From the NCBI GenBank assembly GCA_964035575.1, contig OZ037844.1, positions 496,001 to 560,000 of the forward strand: a stretch of 64,000 nt of DNA. Reading direction: 5' to 3'. The position numbers were made by a program, and so were the translations under genes. Shown one piece after another: positions 11,026 to 21,845 of the stretch; position 1 is the stretch's first letter; each line of letters opens with the position of its first letter. The notes under the pieces are model-generated. The model made no database searches. It had not been told where the DNA came from and was given only the letters and a program-made list of their open reading frames with translations. Source of the stretch: Rhynchopus sp. YZ270_cl-10. Taxonomy: Eukaryota > Euglenozoa > Diplonemea > Diplonemida > Diplonemidae.

Positions 11026-11052
11026 CCTCCGCGGGTTATCGAATCGCGGAGG
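11026..11052. other. Stem-loop with conserved GGGTTATCGAA loop, copy B
   Basis: CCTCCGCG (11026-11033) and CGCGGAGG (11045-11052) form a perfect 8-bp stem around GGTTATCGAAT. It is preceded by GTGCAAACG and GCAGGCA, as in copy A. Arm sequences differ from copy A but remain complementary. Confidence 0.55.
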
Positions 11053-12071
11053 ATATTGTATTCATACACACTGTGACACAAATAAACAAAAAAAAGCAAG
11101 ACGCTGTTTACTGGTAAGGAAAGCTTTTTGATAAAAAAAAATTGAAATTGGTGCTCCTGATGACCCCATATTGCGTACTTAGTGCGTTGTAGCATACTTC
11201 GTTTTTTTTGTATTTCTGGGGTACCAAAAATACAAAAAAACCAGAGCGTGGAAGAAACAAGGAGAGGAAAATATTTTTTTGTGATTGAAAGCGGTGTACG
11301 TTTTGTACAGGGGCGGAGAATAAAATCTGTTCGATAAAACGCGAGTTTATTGTTTTATCTTATTCAGTAGGGAAAGGGAGTGAAACGTTGGTCGATGGTT
11401 CTAAGTCTCACTTAGCCCACCTTTAAACAAAAAAGATGACGAAACACAACCTCAAAAGTAGCCGATTAACCGACCTTTCCCTAGAGAGACAACACCCCAC
11501 CCTGTTGGATGAGGCAAAGTATAGGGAAACGCATCGGTGTCTCATCAGGCCTCTTTTGTTGGGAGGTGTTCTCGTCGCAGATATGAAACAATGGAAAGCA
11601 AGGTTTGTGCCTGTACACATGGCCGGTGGAAACGCATCACTGGATTTTTTTCTTTCTTCACACGGTGGCCTGCGCGGGCCCTTAGGGTAGGGTCCGTGGG
11701 GTACCCCTCAAAGGGTCCGGCAGTCCACCGTGTACTTCAAAAACTCTCTTCCTTGATTGATTTGGTTTTGGTTGAGACCCATCAATGGTGTCGGTTCTGT
11801 GGAATCACTGAACCACCCATATCCTGTATCACATCGTTGATTGTTCTTTCCCTGCGTTGACTGCAGGAAAGTTCTCAAACTATCGCGACCAGGATTCAGT
11901 GTTGCCTCCATTATAAGAGTCCATTGCATTACAGGGAGGGTTGAGTGCATTCTCTCTGTATGTCTTTGGATTTTGCCTTTTTTTGCCAAAAAAAGCATTT
12001 TTGTTTGGGAGTGGGGTTTTTTTGGCCAAGATTTTTCAAAAATGACCAAAAAACCAAAAAAAAAAAAAAGT

Positions 12072-12147
12072 AATTTCATCATCCAATCAATTATGCCATC
12101 AATAAATTGATAGAATATGTGCACAAGTTGAAACTTCAGTAGATTGA
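12072..12147. repeat. Dispersed repeat, copy 2
   Basis: Contains TTTCATCATCCAATCAAT, an AATAAATTGATAGAATATG block and GTGCACAAGTTGAAACTTCA with following GTAGATTG. It matches the two blocks at 2821-2970 without the intervening spacer. Confidence 0.5.
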
Positions 12148-12376
12148 ACAAAAAATAGAAACTAACTTCCGGTTCTGAATAAAAAGAAAACAATGAAAAA
12201 CAACTTTTTCGTTTATCGCTCCGCAAGCTTGTTGTGTTTTTTCGCTGAAGTGTGTGTTGTATGAGAGAGAAAAATAATGAGTGAGAAAACACAAGCTGGC
12301 GGGCACGCACCTTCCGTCGTTTCTATTTCCTATTGTCAAGTACCTTGATTTACAAAAAAAAATCGTCAAAAATCAA

Positions 12377-15300
12377 TCATGCTGCTACACGATGCGTCCT
12401 CCACAGGTGGAAGTCCTGCGCCGTTCTAATGAGACTGAGGAGGAAGGGGGCCTCGAACGAAACAGTCTCCCACACAAGAAGGGTGAATATCGCCCCTGTC
12501 TTAGACCCAGGCTCCGGCGCTGGTGCACGAAGCGTCTTCGACGCACCTGAGCGCAGCACCCAGGTGGCTTCCCCGAATGATGTCAGGAAGTTCTGAGCGC
12601 ACTTCATCCCGAAGGTGCTCTTCGGCCACTGGCTAGAGTCTGACCAATCGATCTGAAAGCATTCCACAAACCCAACGAAAAAATACCCCATGGTGTGCGC
12701 CATGCCCAGGGCAAACATCATTGACGCCATCTCTTTATCAGACACAGGGCGCGGGTATTCCATCCACCCCCACCACGCCACGAAGATGAACGGCATCGAG
12801 GTCACCCAAGCTACAAACTCGGCCACCTCCATGAGTGAGTCGATCTGGTATCCTATGACGCCTTCGGCGGACACCCAACGTGGGTCGGACACAACCTGTG
12901 CAGCGATCATCAGGGACCACTGGAACCAGAAGCAGAAGGTCAACGTCTTTGTGGGCATGCCGTCTACCAACGGAACCTTCGTTGCAGCGTCGATGGAGTC
13001 CGTCACACCCATGATGCCGTAAAAAATCGAGTACGCCGCACCAAAGATGAACCCAACGATCTGGACGCTGTCGTCATCACTGTCGGTGTCGGTGTCGGTG
13101 ACCTGCTTGCGTGTGGTCTTGGGCTTGGTGTTCGGCTTATCCCATACAATGGCGTTGAGGTTAGCTGTGACCTCGTCCAGAGCGACCTGGTATTTGCGGC
13201 TTTTGATGTCATCTGCGGTCGCCACAACAGGGGCATAGATTTTTCTGGTCTTGACAAAGCACATCAGCTTGTAGCTGAGGGTCGCAGGGATGGCTCCGAG
13301 GAGGGAGATCAGTGAAAGGATCGTGAGGTCGTCGCCGTCCGGGTTGTCGCGGCTGCGTGTGATGATGGTTTTCCAGAGCGTGCTGATGATGGGGATCTTG
13401 ATCTTTTTGTTGAGCATTTTGATGAAGTTGTGCATCAGCTTTCCACCCAGTTTGAAGAAGCTGTCGCCGGCAGCCTTCGTCTGGTCGAGAACAGCGTTCG
13501 CAACAAAGTCCTTCATGTTGTGGATGAAGTCCTTGAAGGAGAAGCTTGTCCCCTTCTGGTCCATCTGCGCCGCCATGTCTGCTTGGTTGTCCTCCTGACC
13601 CTCTGTGGCTGCCTTCATCGCGGGGGTGGTCTCGGTCATCATTTGCCCTAGCAGTTCCGTTGTCTCTTCGTCTGCATCAAAGAGGTCACCGACCTCCATG
13701 TTCGGCGCCACACCTGTGAACACATCTGTAAGCCAGGTCGCCTGCGGGTCCGTCCCGTACACGGTTTTGTTTTTGTCCTGCTCAGACCTGCCGGGGTCAC
13801 CAACATCTTGGTTAACGTCATTAGCGTTGGCCAGGCTGTCGTCCGCAGTGTCGCCAACAGCCTCCTCCATCTTCTCATTGTATTCTTCAGGCAGGCCACC
13901 CTCAAACTTCTTCTTTATGGTGTCGATGCTGTCGTCGAACCTCTCCCCCATCTTCTTGAACGCCTTTTCCGCATTATTCCCGTATGTGTTGATGTGCAGC
14001 TGAATGAGGTTGCTCGTGTTCAGGATGTCCTTCCAAGCGAAGAAGGACCCAAGCCACTCAAACAGACGTTTGAAGAGAACACCAAGGTGCGCAAAGAGCG
14101 ACTGTGCAGCAGACATCACGTCCTCAACAAACTCAATCACACCCTTCCACACCTTGTGCACGCCGTCCACCAGGAACGTCACACCTGCCTTGAGACCCTT
14201 CTTGAAGAAGCCCTTCTTTTTGCTCTCATCCTCATCGCAGAAGGCAGTGTGCGTCACGTCCACAAACTTCGAGTTCGCACTGGCCATAAGCTCACCATAC
14301 GTGCCGGTGAATGGCACGCCTGGCATTTCATCGATGAGCTTGGACACTTCGTCCTGCGGAAGTGCTTCGTACTTGACACCCTTCACCCCTGTCGAGGAGG
14401 TGGTGTACTCGATGTGGAAGCTTGTCTTCTCGCAGGTCTTTGGGTCCAGGCGGCGGATTTCATGTGCACGTGCGTGCGTGGTGGAGTGGAGGATGGTGCC
14501 CCTGCTGTTGCGTGAGGTGATGGAGCTCAGGTCGTACGCGTTTGTGATGTCTGTCGACTGCTTGCCTGCGTTCACAGTTGCGTGGAGTCCTAACACGAAG
14601 TCATCGTCAAGTCCCTCCTGGTTTGGCGGGAACAACTTCTCGCGCTCGCCGTCGCCTTCTTCGCCATTCACGCCGTTGTCTTCCGGGTCGTGTATGGTAG
14701 CGTCCGTGAGGTCCTTAAGCGACACCTTGGAAAGGTACAGTTGCTCCTCGTTGTTCGGCTCCATGACAGACGTGGCTTCGTTGTGAAGGTCAGTGTGCAG
14801 GTCTGTCCACACCTCGAACACAGGGCAGTGCAGGGAGTCAGCAACACTCATCACGTTGACAACACCACGTGCGTTTGTGTATGCAACCATCTCTGGGTCG
14901 CTCTGCCCAATGCTCACAAGCTTCCCGTTCACACGCAGCACCACGTCGTCCTCAACAGGCTTGTACGACACCTTCGTGTTCGCAACACCAGCCCCGTTCT
15001 TGTCCGTCACCATGAAGTTGATGTTCCACGATGCAAACCGGGTCAGCGTACCTTCGTTGCTCTCTCCAGTCTTCTGCTTGATCCTGGGAACGGAGTAGGT
15101 CGGATTTGCACCATGGGTCATTCGCTGGAACTGCACGGGTTTGTACGCCTTTGTGTCACGTCCAAAGATGAGATCGTCACTGAGTCCGATGGGGTCAGTG
15201 CTGCCTGACGCTACCAGCATGGCAGCGGAGAAAACCCCTGGGGACGTCATCGTCATGCGCCAGGTAAAGGTGGTCGAGACATACGTGTCCAGGAGCTGGA

Positions 15301-17218
15301 GTTGGTCGGCCGCGTTGTAGTACATCGAAAGCTTGCCTGGGGCGAATGTGCGTTCGGAGATGCGCACATCCTCAAGCGGGGTCACGTAGTGCAGTATCTG
15401 CGACGACTCCGCAATGACTTCGTCCCTGCTGACGGGGGTTGCGTACACAGTGTCGTACTTCGTGCCCTTCGAGTACGTCTGCTGCGAGGTCAGGGTCCCC
15501 AACTCATAAAAGTAGATCCCACCATTCTTCGAGTTCGTGAAGAACCCGTCTGCGTGGCTGTTCTTCCCAACAGAAACGCTGGTCGCACTGCCGTGGTCGT
15601 TCGACGTCGCCTGCTCCCATTTCCCAAAGTCGTCGCCAACGACGTGCACATTGTACACCTTCGTTTCCGTTGCAAACGTCACAACTGACATCAGCGTCAC
15701 GACGTCGTTCACCAGCCCCGCACTGAAGACCTTGGAGACCCCTCCCGAAGGTCCACTACCAAGGGACTGCCACCCAGCAGGCTCACCAAAGGTGCACACC
15801 CAGACCACCCCTGTGTCGTCCTCACAGAAGAGCACGAGACGGCCTGCCTTGCTTGTGGTCGTCCAGATGGAAGAGGGGATGTTGCCCTTGGGAAAGCCTG
15901 ACTCGTCTTGCGTCCAGTAGTGCTTGAGGACATCTGCCTCTGAGTTCGCAGTGAAGCGGTGGATGTGCGGTGACGATGTGGAGTCCTTCATCGAGAACAC
16001 AACTGGGGAACCAAGGTGGTACCCTGCAGTGACCCCACGCGAGGAGTGTGCGTCCTCGGTCGCCTCCTCCGGTTCGATGGTGACGTGTGTACGGTGAAAC
16101 GCATCGTCGCTGCTCTGTGTCATCTCCACAAGGTTCCCCGAAGTGTGCGAGTAGAACATTGCTGCGTGGTTCGTCTCTCCAGCAAACGAAGCTCCGATGA
16201 TGGCAGTCGCAGATGCACCCACCTGAATAGGGACAGAGAACTCCGTCCCGTTGTAAGACACTGAGTACAGAAGGTTGTCCTCCGTCACAGCGAAGATCTT
16301 TTCGAACTCAGACGTCTCCCCTTGCACAACAGTGAAGTCGATGATGTCCTTGCTGTCCATCAGCTCCGTGTGCGTCGTCTTCTTTGTGGAGGTGTCATAC
16401 GACTGCCAGTACAAACGCTTCGTCGATTCGCGTGAGTACACCCCAATGCAGTTCTTCTGCTGCGGCAGTGTCGTGACCTCCAGCTGCTCGCTTTTGTTCT
16501 TGCTGCTTGACCAGATTGTTTTCCATGCGTTATCTTTCCAACGGTTAATGTAATAATTCTTCCCCTTATCGTCCGCCACAGACGCGTACACACAGTGGTC
16601 ACCGCCCTTCAGGGTATAGAAATGTTTGTGGCCGTTGCTCATCTCCAGCTGGGTCCAATTATTCTTGGTCTTCGACCAATCGATCTCCCACACCAGGTGG
16701 TTGTTGCTGCCGCTGGTCCGCTCCCACCCTGCGTACAGTCGCATATCGGGGCCAAGCGACAGCACTCTGTTCGTGGTGCTGTGTCCAGACGGGAATGCCC
16801 CGATGTTCGTCCACTTCGACTCCAGGAAGGTCACTCTACCCTTCTTGCCGATGGGGACGGCACGCATGTAGAACACCACGAGGGAGGTGCTGAGCCTGAA
16901 CAGAACAAGCCCCTTGTCATCATAGCCTGCAACCAACTGCTCCGTACTCGACCCCCTCAGCCCCGTATCCTCAACCGCCCAGCCAGTGAAGCTGGCGGGG
17001 TCTTCTTGGTAGTGCCACACCGTCTGTTTGTCGTCAGTGTCGATGACGAAGGCGTGCACCTGCGGGGCAGATCCGTCCACAGGGGCGTACGAGGTGCACA
17101 TGTAGGACCCACCCGAGACCGGCAGCGACGGTGTTGTGTAGTTCTCCATCAGCGCGGACTGTGCGCTCACCAGGGCAGACTTGTTGTTGTCGCCTGCCTT
17201 AGGCGGATCGGAACCCAT
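12377..17218 (-). CDS. 1613-residue protein with beta-rich N-terminal half and C-terminal membrane segments
   Basis: One uninterrupted frame. I chose the ATG at 17218 (MGSDPPKAGDNNK) because the upstream extension is low-complexity and crosses a pyrimidine-AG leader. Residues 35-620 look like successive beta blades with W/Y-rich strands (VWHYQEDPASFTGW, LYAGWERTSGSNNHLVW, VVWVCTFGEPAGWQSL), as in propeller or tectonin-like folds. Residues 728-800 resemble an Ig-like module (NFMVTDKNGAGVANTKVSY). Residues 1015-1290 are amphipathic helices (LFKRLFEWLGSFFAWKDILN). Hydrophobic segments near 1300-1322, 1387-1408, 1426-1442, 1465-1487 and 1500-1520 suggest membrane anchoring. From memory the layout recalls large uncharacterised fungal and bacterial proteins, so lateral transfer is possible. 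Function unknown. Confidence 0.8.
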   Translation of the reverse strand: MGSDPPKAGDNNKSALVSAQSALMENYTTPSLPVSGGSYMCTSYAPVDGSAPQVHAFVIDTDDKQTVWHYQEDPASFTGWAVEDTGLRGSSTEQLVAGYDDKGLVLFRLSTSLVVFYMRAVPIGKKGRVTFLESKWTNIGAFPSGHSTTNRVLSLGPDMRLYAGWERTSGSNNHLVWEIDWSKTKNNWTQLEMSNGHKHFYTLKGGDHCVYASVADDKGKNYYINRWKDNAWKTIWSSSKNKSEQLEVTTLPQQKNCIGVYSRESTKRLYWQSYDTSTKKTTHTELMDSKDIIDFTVVQGETSEFEKIFAVTEDNLLYSVSYNGTEFSVPIQVGASATAIIGASFAGETNHAAMFYSHTSGNLVEMTQSSDDAFHRTHVTIEPEEATEDAHSSRGVTAGYHLGSPVVFSMKDSTSSPHIHRFTANSEADVLKHYWTQDESGFPKGNIPSSIWTTTSKAGRLVLFCEDDTGVVWVCTFGEPAGWQSLGSGPSGGVSKVFSAGLVNDVVTLMSVVTFATETKVYNVHVVGDDFGKWEQATSNDHGSATSVSVGKNSHADGFFTNSKNGGIYFYELGTLTSQQTYSKGTKYDTVYATPVSRDEVIAESSQILHYVTPLEDVRISERTFAPGKLSMYYNAADQLQLLDTYVSTTFTWRMTMTSPGVFSAAMLVASGSTDPIGLSDDLIFGRDTKAYKPVQFQRMTHGANPTYSVPRIKQKTGESNEGTLTRFASWNINFMVTDKNGAGVANTKVSYKPVEDDVVLRVNGKLVSIGQSDPEMVAYTNARGVVNVMSVADSLHCPVFEVWTDLHTDLHNEATSVMEPNNEEQLYLSKVSLKDLTDATIHDPEDNGVNGEEGDGEREKLFPPNQEGLDDDFVLGLHATVNAGKQSTDITNAYDLSSITSRNSRGTILHSTTHARAHEIRRLDPKTCEKTSFHIEYTTSSTGVKGVKYEALPQDEVSKLIDEMPGVPFTGTYGELMASANSKFVDVTHTAFCDEDESKKKGFFKKGLKAGVTFLVDGVHKVWKGVIEFVEDVMSAAQSLFAHLGVLFKRLFEWLGSFFAWKDILNTSNLIQLHINTYGNNAEKAFKKMGERFDDSIDTIKKKFEGGLPEEYNEKMEEAVGDTADDSLANANDVNQDVGDPGRSEQDKNKTVYGTDPQATWLTDVFTGVAPNMEVGDLFDADEETTELLGQMMTETTPAMKAATEGQEDNQADMAAQMDQKGTSFSFKDFIHNMKDFVANAVLDQTKAAGDSFFKLGGKLMHNFIKMLNKKIKIPIISTLWKTIITRSRDNPDGDDLTILSLISLLGAIPATLSYKLMCFVKTRKIYAPVVATADDIKSRKYQVALDEVTANLNAIVWDKPNTKPKTTRKQVTDTDTDSDDDSVQIVGFIFGAAYSIFYGIMGVTDSIDAATKVPLVDGMPTKTLTFCFWFQWSLMIAAQVVSDPRWVSAEGVIGYQIDSLMEVAEFVAWVTSMPFIFVAWWGWMEYPRPVSDKEMASMMFALGMAHTMGYFFVGFVECFQIDWSDSSQWPKSTFGMKCAQNFLTSFGEATWVLRSGASKTLRAPAPEPGSKTGAIFTLLVWETVSFEAPFLLSLIRTAQDFHLWRTHRVAA

Positions 17219-18071
17219 GATAAGAGAAAGGGGGTGCTTTTCAACAAAATACCTTTGTCTTCTGTATGGGTAGTTTAAAGAGTATGGTGGTGGGGTGGGA
17301 GTGGGAGGTGGCAGGTGGGAGGGAGATCTGCGATAGATATTACCTAAAGAGACCCGCAAGGGGGATGAGAAGCAATGAAAAAATGATGAGGGAAGGGGGT
17401 GATACTTTTTATCTCGAAAAGAGGCGCGATGAGGGGGGAGAGGCGAATGTGAAGGCTGAAACAATTTAATACTAACTTTCCAACGCCCTCTTGTGAACAG
17501 TGCACCCCTTTGGGACAATGAGCGGCTGTACCGGACACCCAAACCATGCAGTCCTACAATCCATTTCGTGGTTTGCATCTGATGTGCGACTCCCCGCTTC
17601 CACTCAGATGAACGGGGAGCATTGCAAACCAAAACAAATATACAACAAAAACTCTTGTGATGATGCGAGGGGAGATGCTGAATACAATCGTAGCTACCAA
17701 TTGGCTGCAGGATACAGTTTGGGGGAGGTTGTTCTTTCCGGATTCCGGATTAGACGTTCCAAATACAAGCAATATTTTTCAGCTATGCGGACACCTGCCA
17801 ACCTCAAAGCCTGAGGAAAACTAAAACACAACATTACACATAGACAGTGTGGTCTATATTCTCTCGTGCTCAGTATGCTTAGTCACCTTGATCAATCGTA
17901 ATCGCACGCAAGCAAGTGTGTGTGTGTGTGGTGGGGATACATTAAGTAGAGAGGAAAGCGCAAGGAGTGTAATGATGCAAAAAGCTTTTAATGGGTTATA
18001 GACAACAAAAGGTGTTGCCTCAGTGTTATGATACACAAACAAAAAGGGTTGAAGTGGGTCTTTGAGTGGGG
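17219..18071. other. Leader and intergenic DNA between the giant gene and the ankyrin locus
   Basis: The minus strand just 5' of the giant gene is pyrimidine-rich and has an ACAG about 50 bases before its ATG. A (GT)n tract lies near 17919-17932. From about 17945 the sequence matches the flank that accompanies every ankyrin copy (AAAAGCTTTTAATGGGTTAT and following). No other gene seen. Confidence 0.5.
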
Positions 18072-18433
18072 TTAAATAGTAGGCAAGAGATGAGAGGGAG
18101 AACTGAACATACAATGTGTAAAGGTTATGACACTGGCCCGTCGCAGAGCCTGAGGACGAGGCTTCTGCTTCCAGTGTGTTAGGGGGTGTCGCTACTCACC
18201 TGTCCGAGGACAGCTGTCCTTATGAGTGCGTGTGGTGTAATGTACATGTGGTGTAGGGGATGGGAGGGGAAGGTGTGGGGTGGGGTATGGTGTGGTGGGG
18301 GTTCAATCGCTTCCCGCACGGTGACCATGTACCCCAGTAATTTCATGATCGTACTTTCCATGTTTTTGTTCACACTTCCTTTCGTGGGCGAGGAGGAGAT
18401 GATGTGACTCCATTCCTGGGCCATACCGTTCAC
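18072..18433 (-). CDS. Small two-exon ORF of the ankyrin locus, copy 1
   Basis: Exon 1 is 18200-18433 (78 codons, MNGMAQEWSHIISS... to ...AVLGQ) and exon 2 is 18072-18149 (25 codons, ALRRASVITFTHCMF...). The 50-bp intron between has GTGAGT, a CTAAC branch-like motif and CCTCAG, and joins in phase 0, giving 103 residues. The middle is Pro/His-rich. Three distinguishable copies (here, 21425, 27530) keep exon 1 at the same length although the G/T-rich stretch coding the Pro/His part has been rearranged, which hints at frame constraint. No family recognised. It could instead be an untranslated exon of the ankyrin transcript. Confidence 0.4.
18130..18177. other. Stem-loop containing the 3' splice site of the small ORF
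   Basis: ACACTGG/CCAGTGT form an outer 7-bp stem. Inside it GCAGAGCCT and AGGCTTCTGC form nine pairs with one bulge. The proposed acceptor AG (18150-18151) lies within the inner stem. The sequence is unchanged in all locus copies. Confidence 0.45.
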
Positions 18434-18553
18434 CTCACACCGCTCTTTCCCTTTTGGGTTTCTTCACACACGTCTTTGCTGGTGTAAAGAAAAATGAAGA
18501 GTTTCTGAGGTGAACAATATGACCCTTGCTATTCCCGCTATTCCTCCGTGCTC

Positions 18554-20547
18554 TCACAGTCCTTTACTTTCATCTTTGCGTTGTGCCTTTTCCAGACTTT
18601 CGATCTCCTCCGCAAGCCGCTTACTCTTCTCTGCCAGCTTCGCGTTCTGCTCGCTGCACTGCCTCACTGTCTCCCTCATCTCAGCACATTCCGCTCTGAG
18701 CTCTGCCATGCCGCCTTGCTGCGGCTGCTCCGAGACCGGCGCCGTCTGCTGTGTCGGCCCCAGCACCCCCTTCTGTGCCTCCAACATCTCCTTCTGCTGG
18801 TCCATAACACTCTTCATCATTTCCTGCAGTGCCTTCATTTCCTCCTTCATCGCATAGCCCTGCACCACCGCTGCTTCCAGTGCAGTGTTGCCCAACGTAT
18901 CGGTCTGCAAGCCCACAAGATAGTGCACAGTCTCGGTGTGCCTATACAAATCTGCAAGGTTAAGACAGGTATGACCTTTGTTGTCTGTGGTACTTACTTC
19001 CGCACCTGCTTCGACCAACACCTTCACCTTTGCTAAATTCCCCCTACAGCTAGCCAAGTGCAAAGGCGAACGACCCAAGTTGTTCTTTGCCTCGATGTCT
19101 GCCCCTGCATCAATGAGCACCTGCATCATATCGACATGTCCGTCTTCCACAGCTCTGTGCAACGCAGTGAAGTGTTCATCATCTTTGTGATTCACGTCCA
19201 CATCCTTCAAGCCAGCAAGATAGCGCACAGTCTCGGTAAGGCAATAAAATTCTGCAATGGTAAGACAGGTGTCACCTTTGTTGTCTGTGGGACTTACTTC
19301 CACACCTGCTTTGACCAACATCTTCACAATTGCCACGTTCCCCCAACGGCTAGCCACAAGCAGAGGTGAACGACCCAAGTTGCTCTTTGACTCGATGTCT
19401 GCCCCTGCATCAATGAGCACCTCCACCATATCGACATGTCCTTTATCCACCGCTCTGTGCAACGCAGTGAAGTCTTCATCATCTTTGTGATTCACGTCCA
19501 CATCCTTCAAGCCCACAAGATAGCGCACAGTCTCAGTGTGTCCAAAAACAGCTGCAATGGTAAGACACGTGTTACCTTCGTTGTCTGTGGCACTCACTTC
19601 CGCACCTCCTTCGACCAACATCTTCACAATTGCCATATTCCCCACACGGCTAGCTGCGAGCAGAGGTGAATGACCCAAGTGGTCCTTTGTCTCGATGTCT
19701 GCCCCTGCATCAATAAGCACCTCCACCACACTTGGGTGTTGTGGTGAACCGCTCTGCACAACGCAGTGACACGGCAAACATCTGTGCGATTCACGTCCAC
19801 ATCCTTCAAGCCCACAAGATAGCGCACGGACTCGGTGTGACCATAATATGCTGCACCGGTAAGACACCTGTCATTATTGTATGTGGCACATACTTCCGCA
19901 CCTGCTTCGATCAACATCTTCACAATTGCCATACTCCCGTTCTCGCACGCCAAAAGTAGAGGTGAACGACCCAAGTAGTTCTTTGTCTCGATGTCTGCCC
20001 CTGCATCAATGAGCACCTCCACCGCATCTGGGTGTTGTTGTTACACCGCTCTGCACAACGAAGTGTAGTCTTCTTTATCTGTGTTATTCACGTCCACATC
20101 CTTCAAGCCCACAAGATAGCGCACAGTCTCGGTGTGTCCAAATCGGGCCGCAAGGATAAGACACGTGTTACCTTGATTGTCTGTTGTACTCACTTCCGCA
20201 CCTGCTTTGACCAACATCTTCACCTTTGAGATATTACCATTCTCGCAAGCCACAAGCAGAGGCGAACGTCCCATGTCATTCTTTGCCTCGATGTCTGCCC
20301 CTGCATCAACAAGCGCCTGCACCACATCGCGATAGGTTTTCTTTGCTTCCCACTGCAACGCAGTCATCCCATTCTCATCTGCGTGATTCACGTCCACCTC
20401 CGGCAAACCCGCAAGATTGCGCACAGCCTCGGTGTGTCCATGATGTGCTGCAGGCACTTCACTCGCCACATATGTGGTGTTCCAGCGTCGACCGAACCGA
20501 ATCATCCTTCTGTCGCGCAAACATCTCACAGAAAAACCCTTCAACAT
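18554..20547 (-). pseudogene. Ankyrin-repeat protein gene, copy 1, frameshifted
   Basis: Same start (MLKGFSVRCLRDRRMIRF) and same C-terminal coiled coil as the intact copies, but the frame is interrupted twice, near 20,030-20,050 and 19,735-19,760. At the first site TGGGTGTTGTTGTT is two bases shorter than the corresponding block of intact copies, and the second break lies in the equivalent position of the next repeat block. The pieces are 168, 132 and 437 codons long. Repeat content is about five 100-residue blocks, like the 678-residue copy. The 5' flank (20548-20700) resembles the far right end of the array more than the array units. Translation as one protein is unlikely, and shorter products cannot be excluded. 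Confidence 0.75.
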
Positions 20548-21063
20548 AACAAGACACCTCTTTTGGATATAGACGAGAAAGGGTGGGGATGTGTAATCAG
20601 TTACCTATTGAGATGTGTGGTGTGTCGTGTATGGTGCGTGGGGATATATCTGATTGAGCATCGTTGTCAATCCGTGAATTATTCAACACAAAAGTAACAA
20701 AGGGGAGGGAAACAGTCTTTTTATTAACGTCAATAGCAATATCGACGAGAAAAACGCATGGTTGAAAATCGGGGAGTGTGTGTGTAATGGGGATATATTA
20801 GAATCAAAAAGTGGTGGGACACTGGAAAATATGTGTTTTGAGGCACACCCATGTGTCTGCTGAGTGCTTAGAGATCTTTCAAGAAATAAACAATTTGGAC
20901 AGGGGTTCTTAGTAGCGAGCCATCCCCTAATTAGATGGAGAGGAATAGCGCGAAAGGAGTGTAATGATGCAAAAAGCTTTTAATGGGTTATAGACAACAA
21001 AAGGTGTTGCCTCAGTGTTATGATACACAAACAAAAAGGGTTGAAGTGGGTCTTTGAGTGGGG

Positions 21064-21425
21064 TTAAATAGTAGGCAAGAGATGAGAGGGAGAACTGAAC
21101 ATACAATGTGTAAAGGTTATGACACTGGCCCGTCGCAGAGCCTGAGGACGAGGCTTCTGCTTCCAGTGTGTTAGGGGGTGTCGCTACTCACCTGTCCGAG
21201 GACAGCTGTCCTTATGAGTGCGTGTGGTGTAATGTACATGTGGTGTAGGGGATGGGAGGGGTGGGGAAGGTGTGGGGTGGGGTGTGGTGGGGCTTCAATC
21301 GCTTCCCGCACGGTGACCATGTACCCCAGTAATTTCATGATCGTACTTTCCATGTTTTTGTTCACACTTCCTTTCGTGGGCGAGGAGGAGATGATGTGAC
21401 TCCATTCCTGGGCCATACCGTTCAC
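21064..21425 (-). CDS. Small two-exon ORF of the ankyrin locus, copy 2
   Basis: Same donor, branch-like motif and acceptor as copy 1, at 18072. It differs in the Pro/His stretch (EAPPHPTPHLPHPSH in place of EPPPHHTPPHTFPSH) with total length kept. It lies about 0.5 kb 5' of the copy-1 ankyrin start. Confidence 0.4.
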
Positions 21426-21809
21426 CTCACACCGCTCTTTCCCTTTTGGGTTTCTTCACACACACGTCTTTGCACCTTCGCACTCAATTGCAGAATCAAT
21501 GGAAACAGCATAATTCAGATAGTAATAGAACGACGTTGTTGCTCTTTCACCACTGATACGACCATTTCCCATGCACTACACAAAGGAAAGAATACTGCAC
21601 AATTAAAAACGATCTGACACTTTCATCATCATCATTCATTCATGAACAATAACCGAGGTGTTACCTCAAGACTGCCACACATCTGAAGTAACAATAGAGA
21701 TAAGGACAGTAACAAAAGGGGGTTGGGGTTGGGCACAGACCCAATGCGCCACAAAGTTAAGAGGTGTGTGTAAAGCATTTATGCGGTGTAGGGGAGGGAG
21801 TATTAACGA

Positions 21810-21845
21810 GGGTGGGGTGGGGTGGGGTGGGGTGGGGTGGGGTGG
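21810..21845. repeat. (GGGGT)7 microsatellite
   Basis: Seven tandem GGGGT units, able to form G-quadruplexes. The matching site in the 4121-bp units (about 27916) has only two units. Confidence 0.85.

Larger units (their letters stand above)
10839..12376. other. Intergenic region between the 2.2 kb element and the giant gene
   Basis: Holds a perfect 8-bp hairpin (11026-11052), a (GGAAGT)4 tract near 10973-10994, the dispersed repeat at 12072-12147, and A/T runs. A weak open frame of about 80 codons on the minus strand near 11711-11950 has no recognised similarity and could be a terminal exon or chance. Confidence 0.45.

Noticed and set aside
13605-17278. Long plus-strand frames opposite the 1613-residue gene
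   Set aside because: Low-complexity His/Val/Arg-rich translations with no domain, shadows of a GC-rich coding strand.
17219-17632. Upstream start of the giant frame at 17632
   Set aside because: The extension is low-complexity with a splice-acceptor-like ACAG. The MGSDPPKAG start is more natural.
18072-18200. Spliced-leader RNA gene in each ankyrin unit (donor followed by stem-loop, tandemly repeated)
   Set aside because: No Sm-binding site after the hairpin, and the GTGAGT donor has a matching branch motif and acceptor 50 bp away, so a cis intron explains it better.
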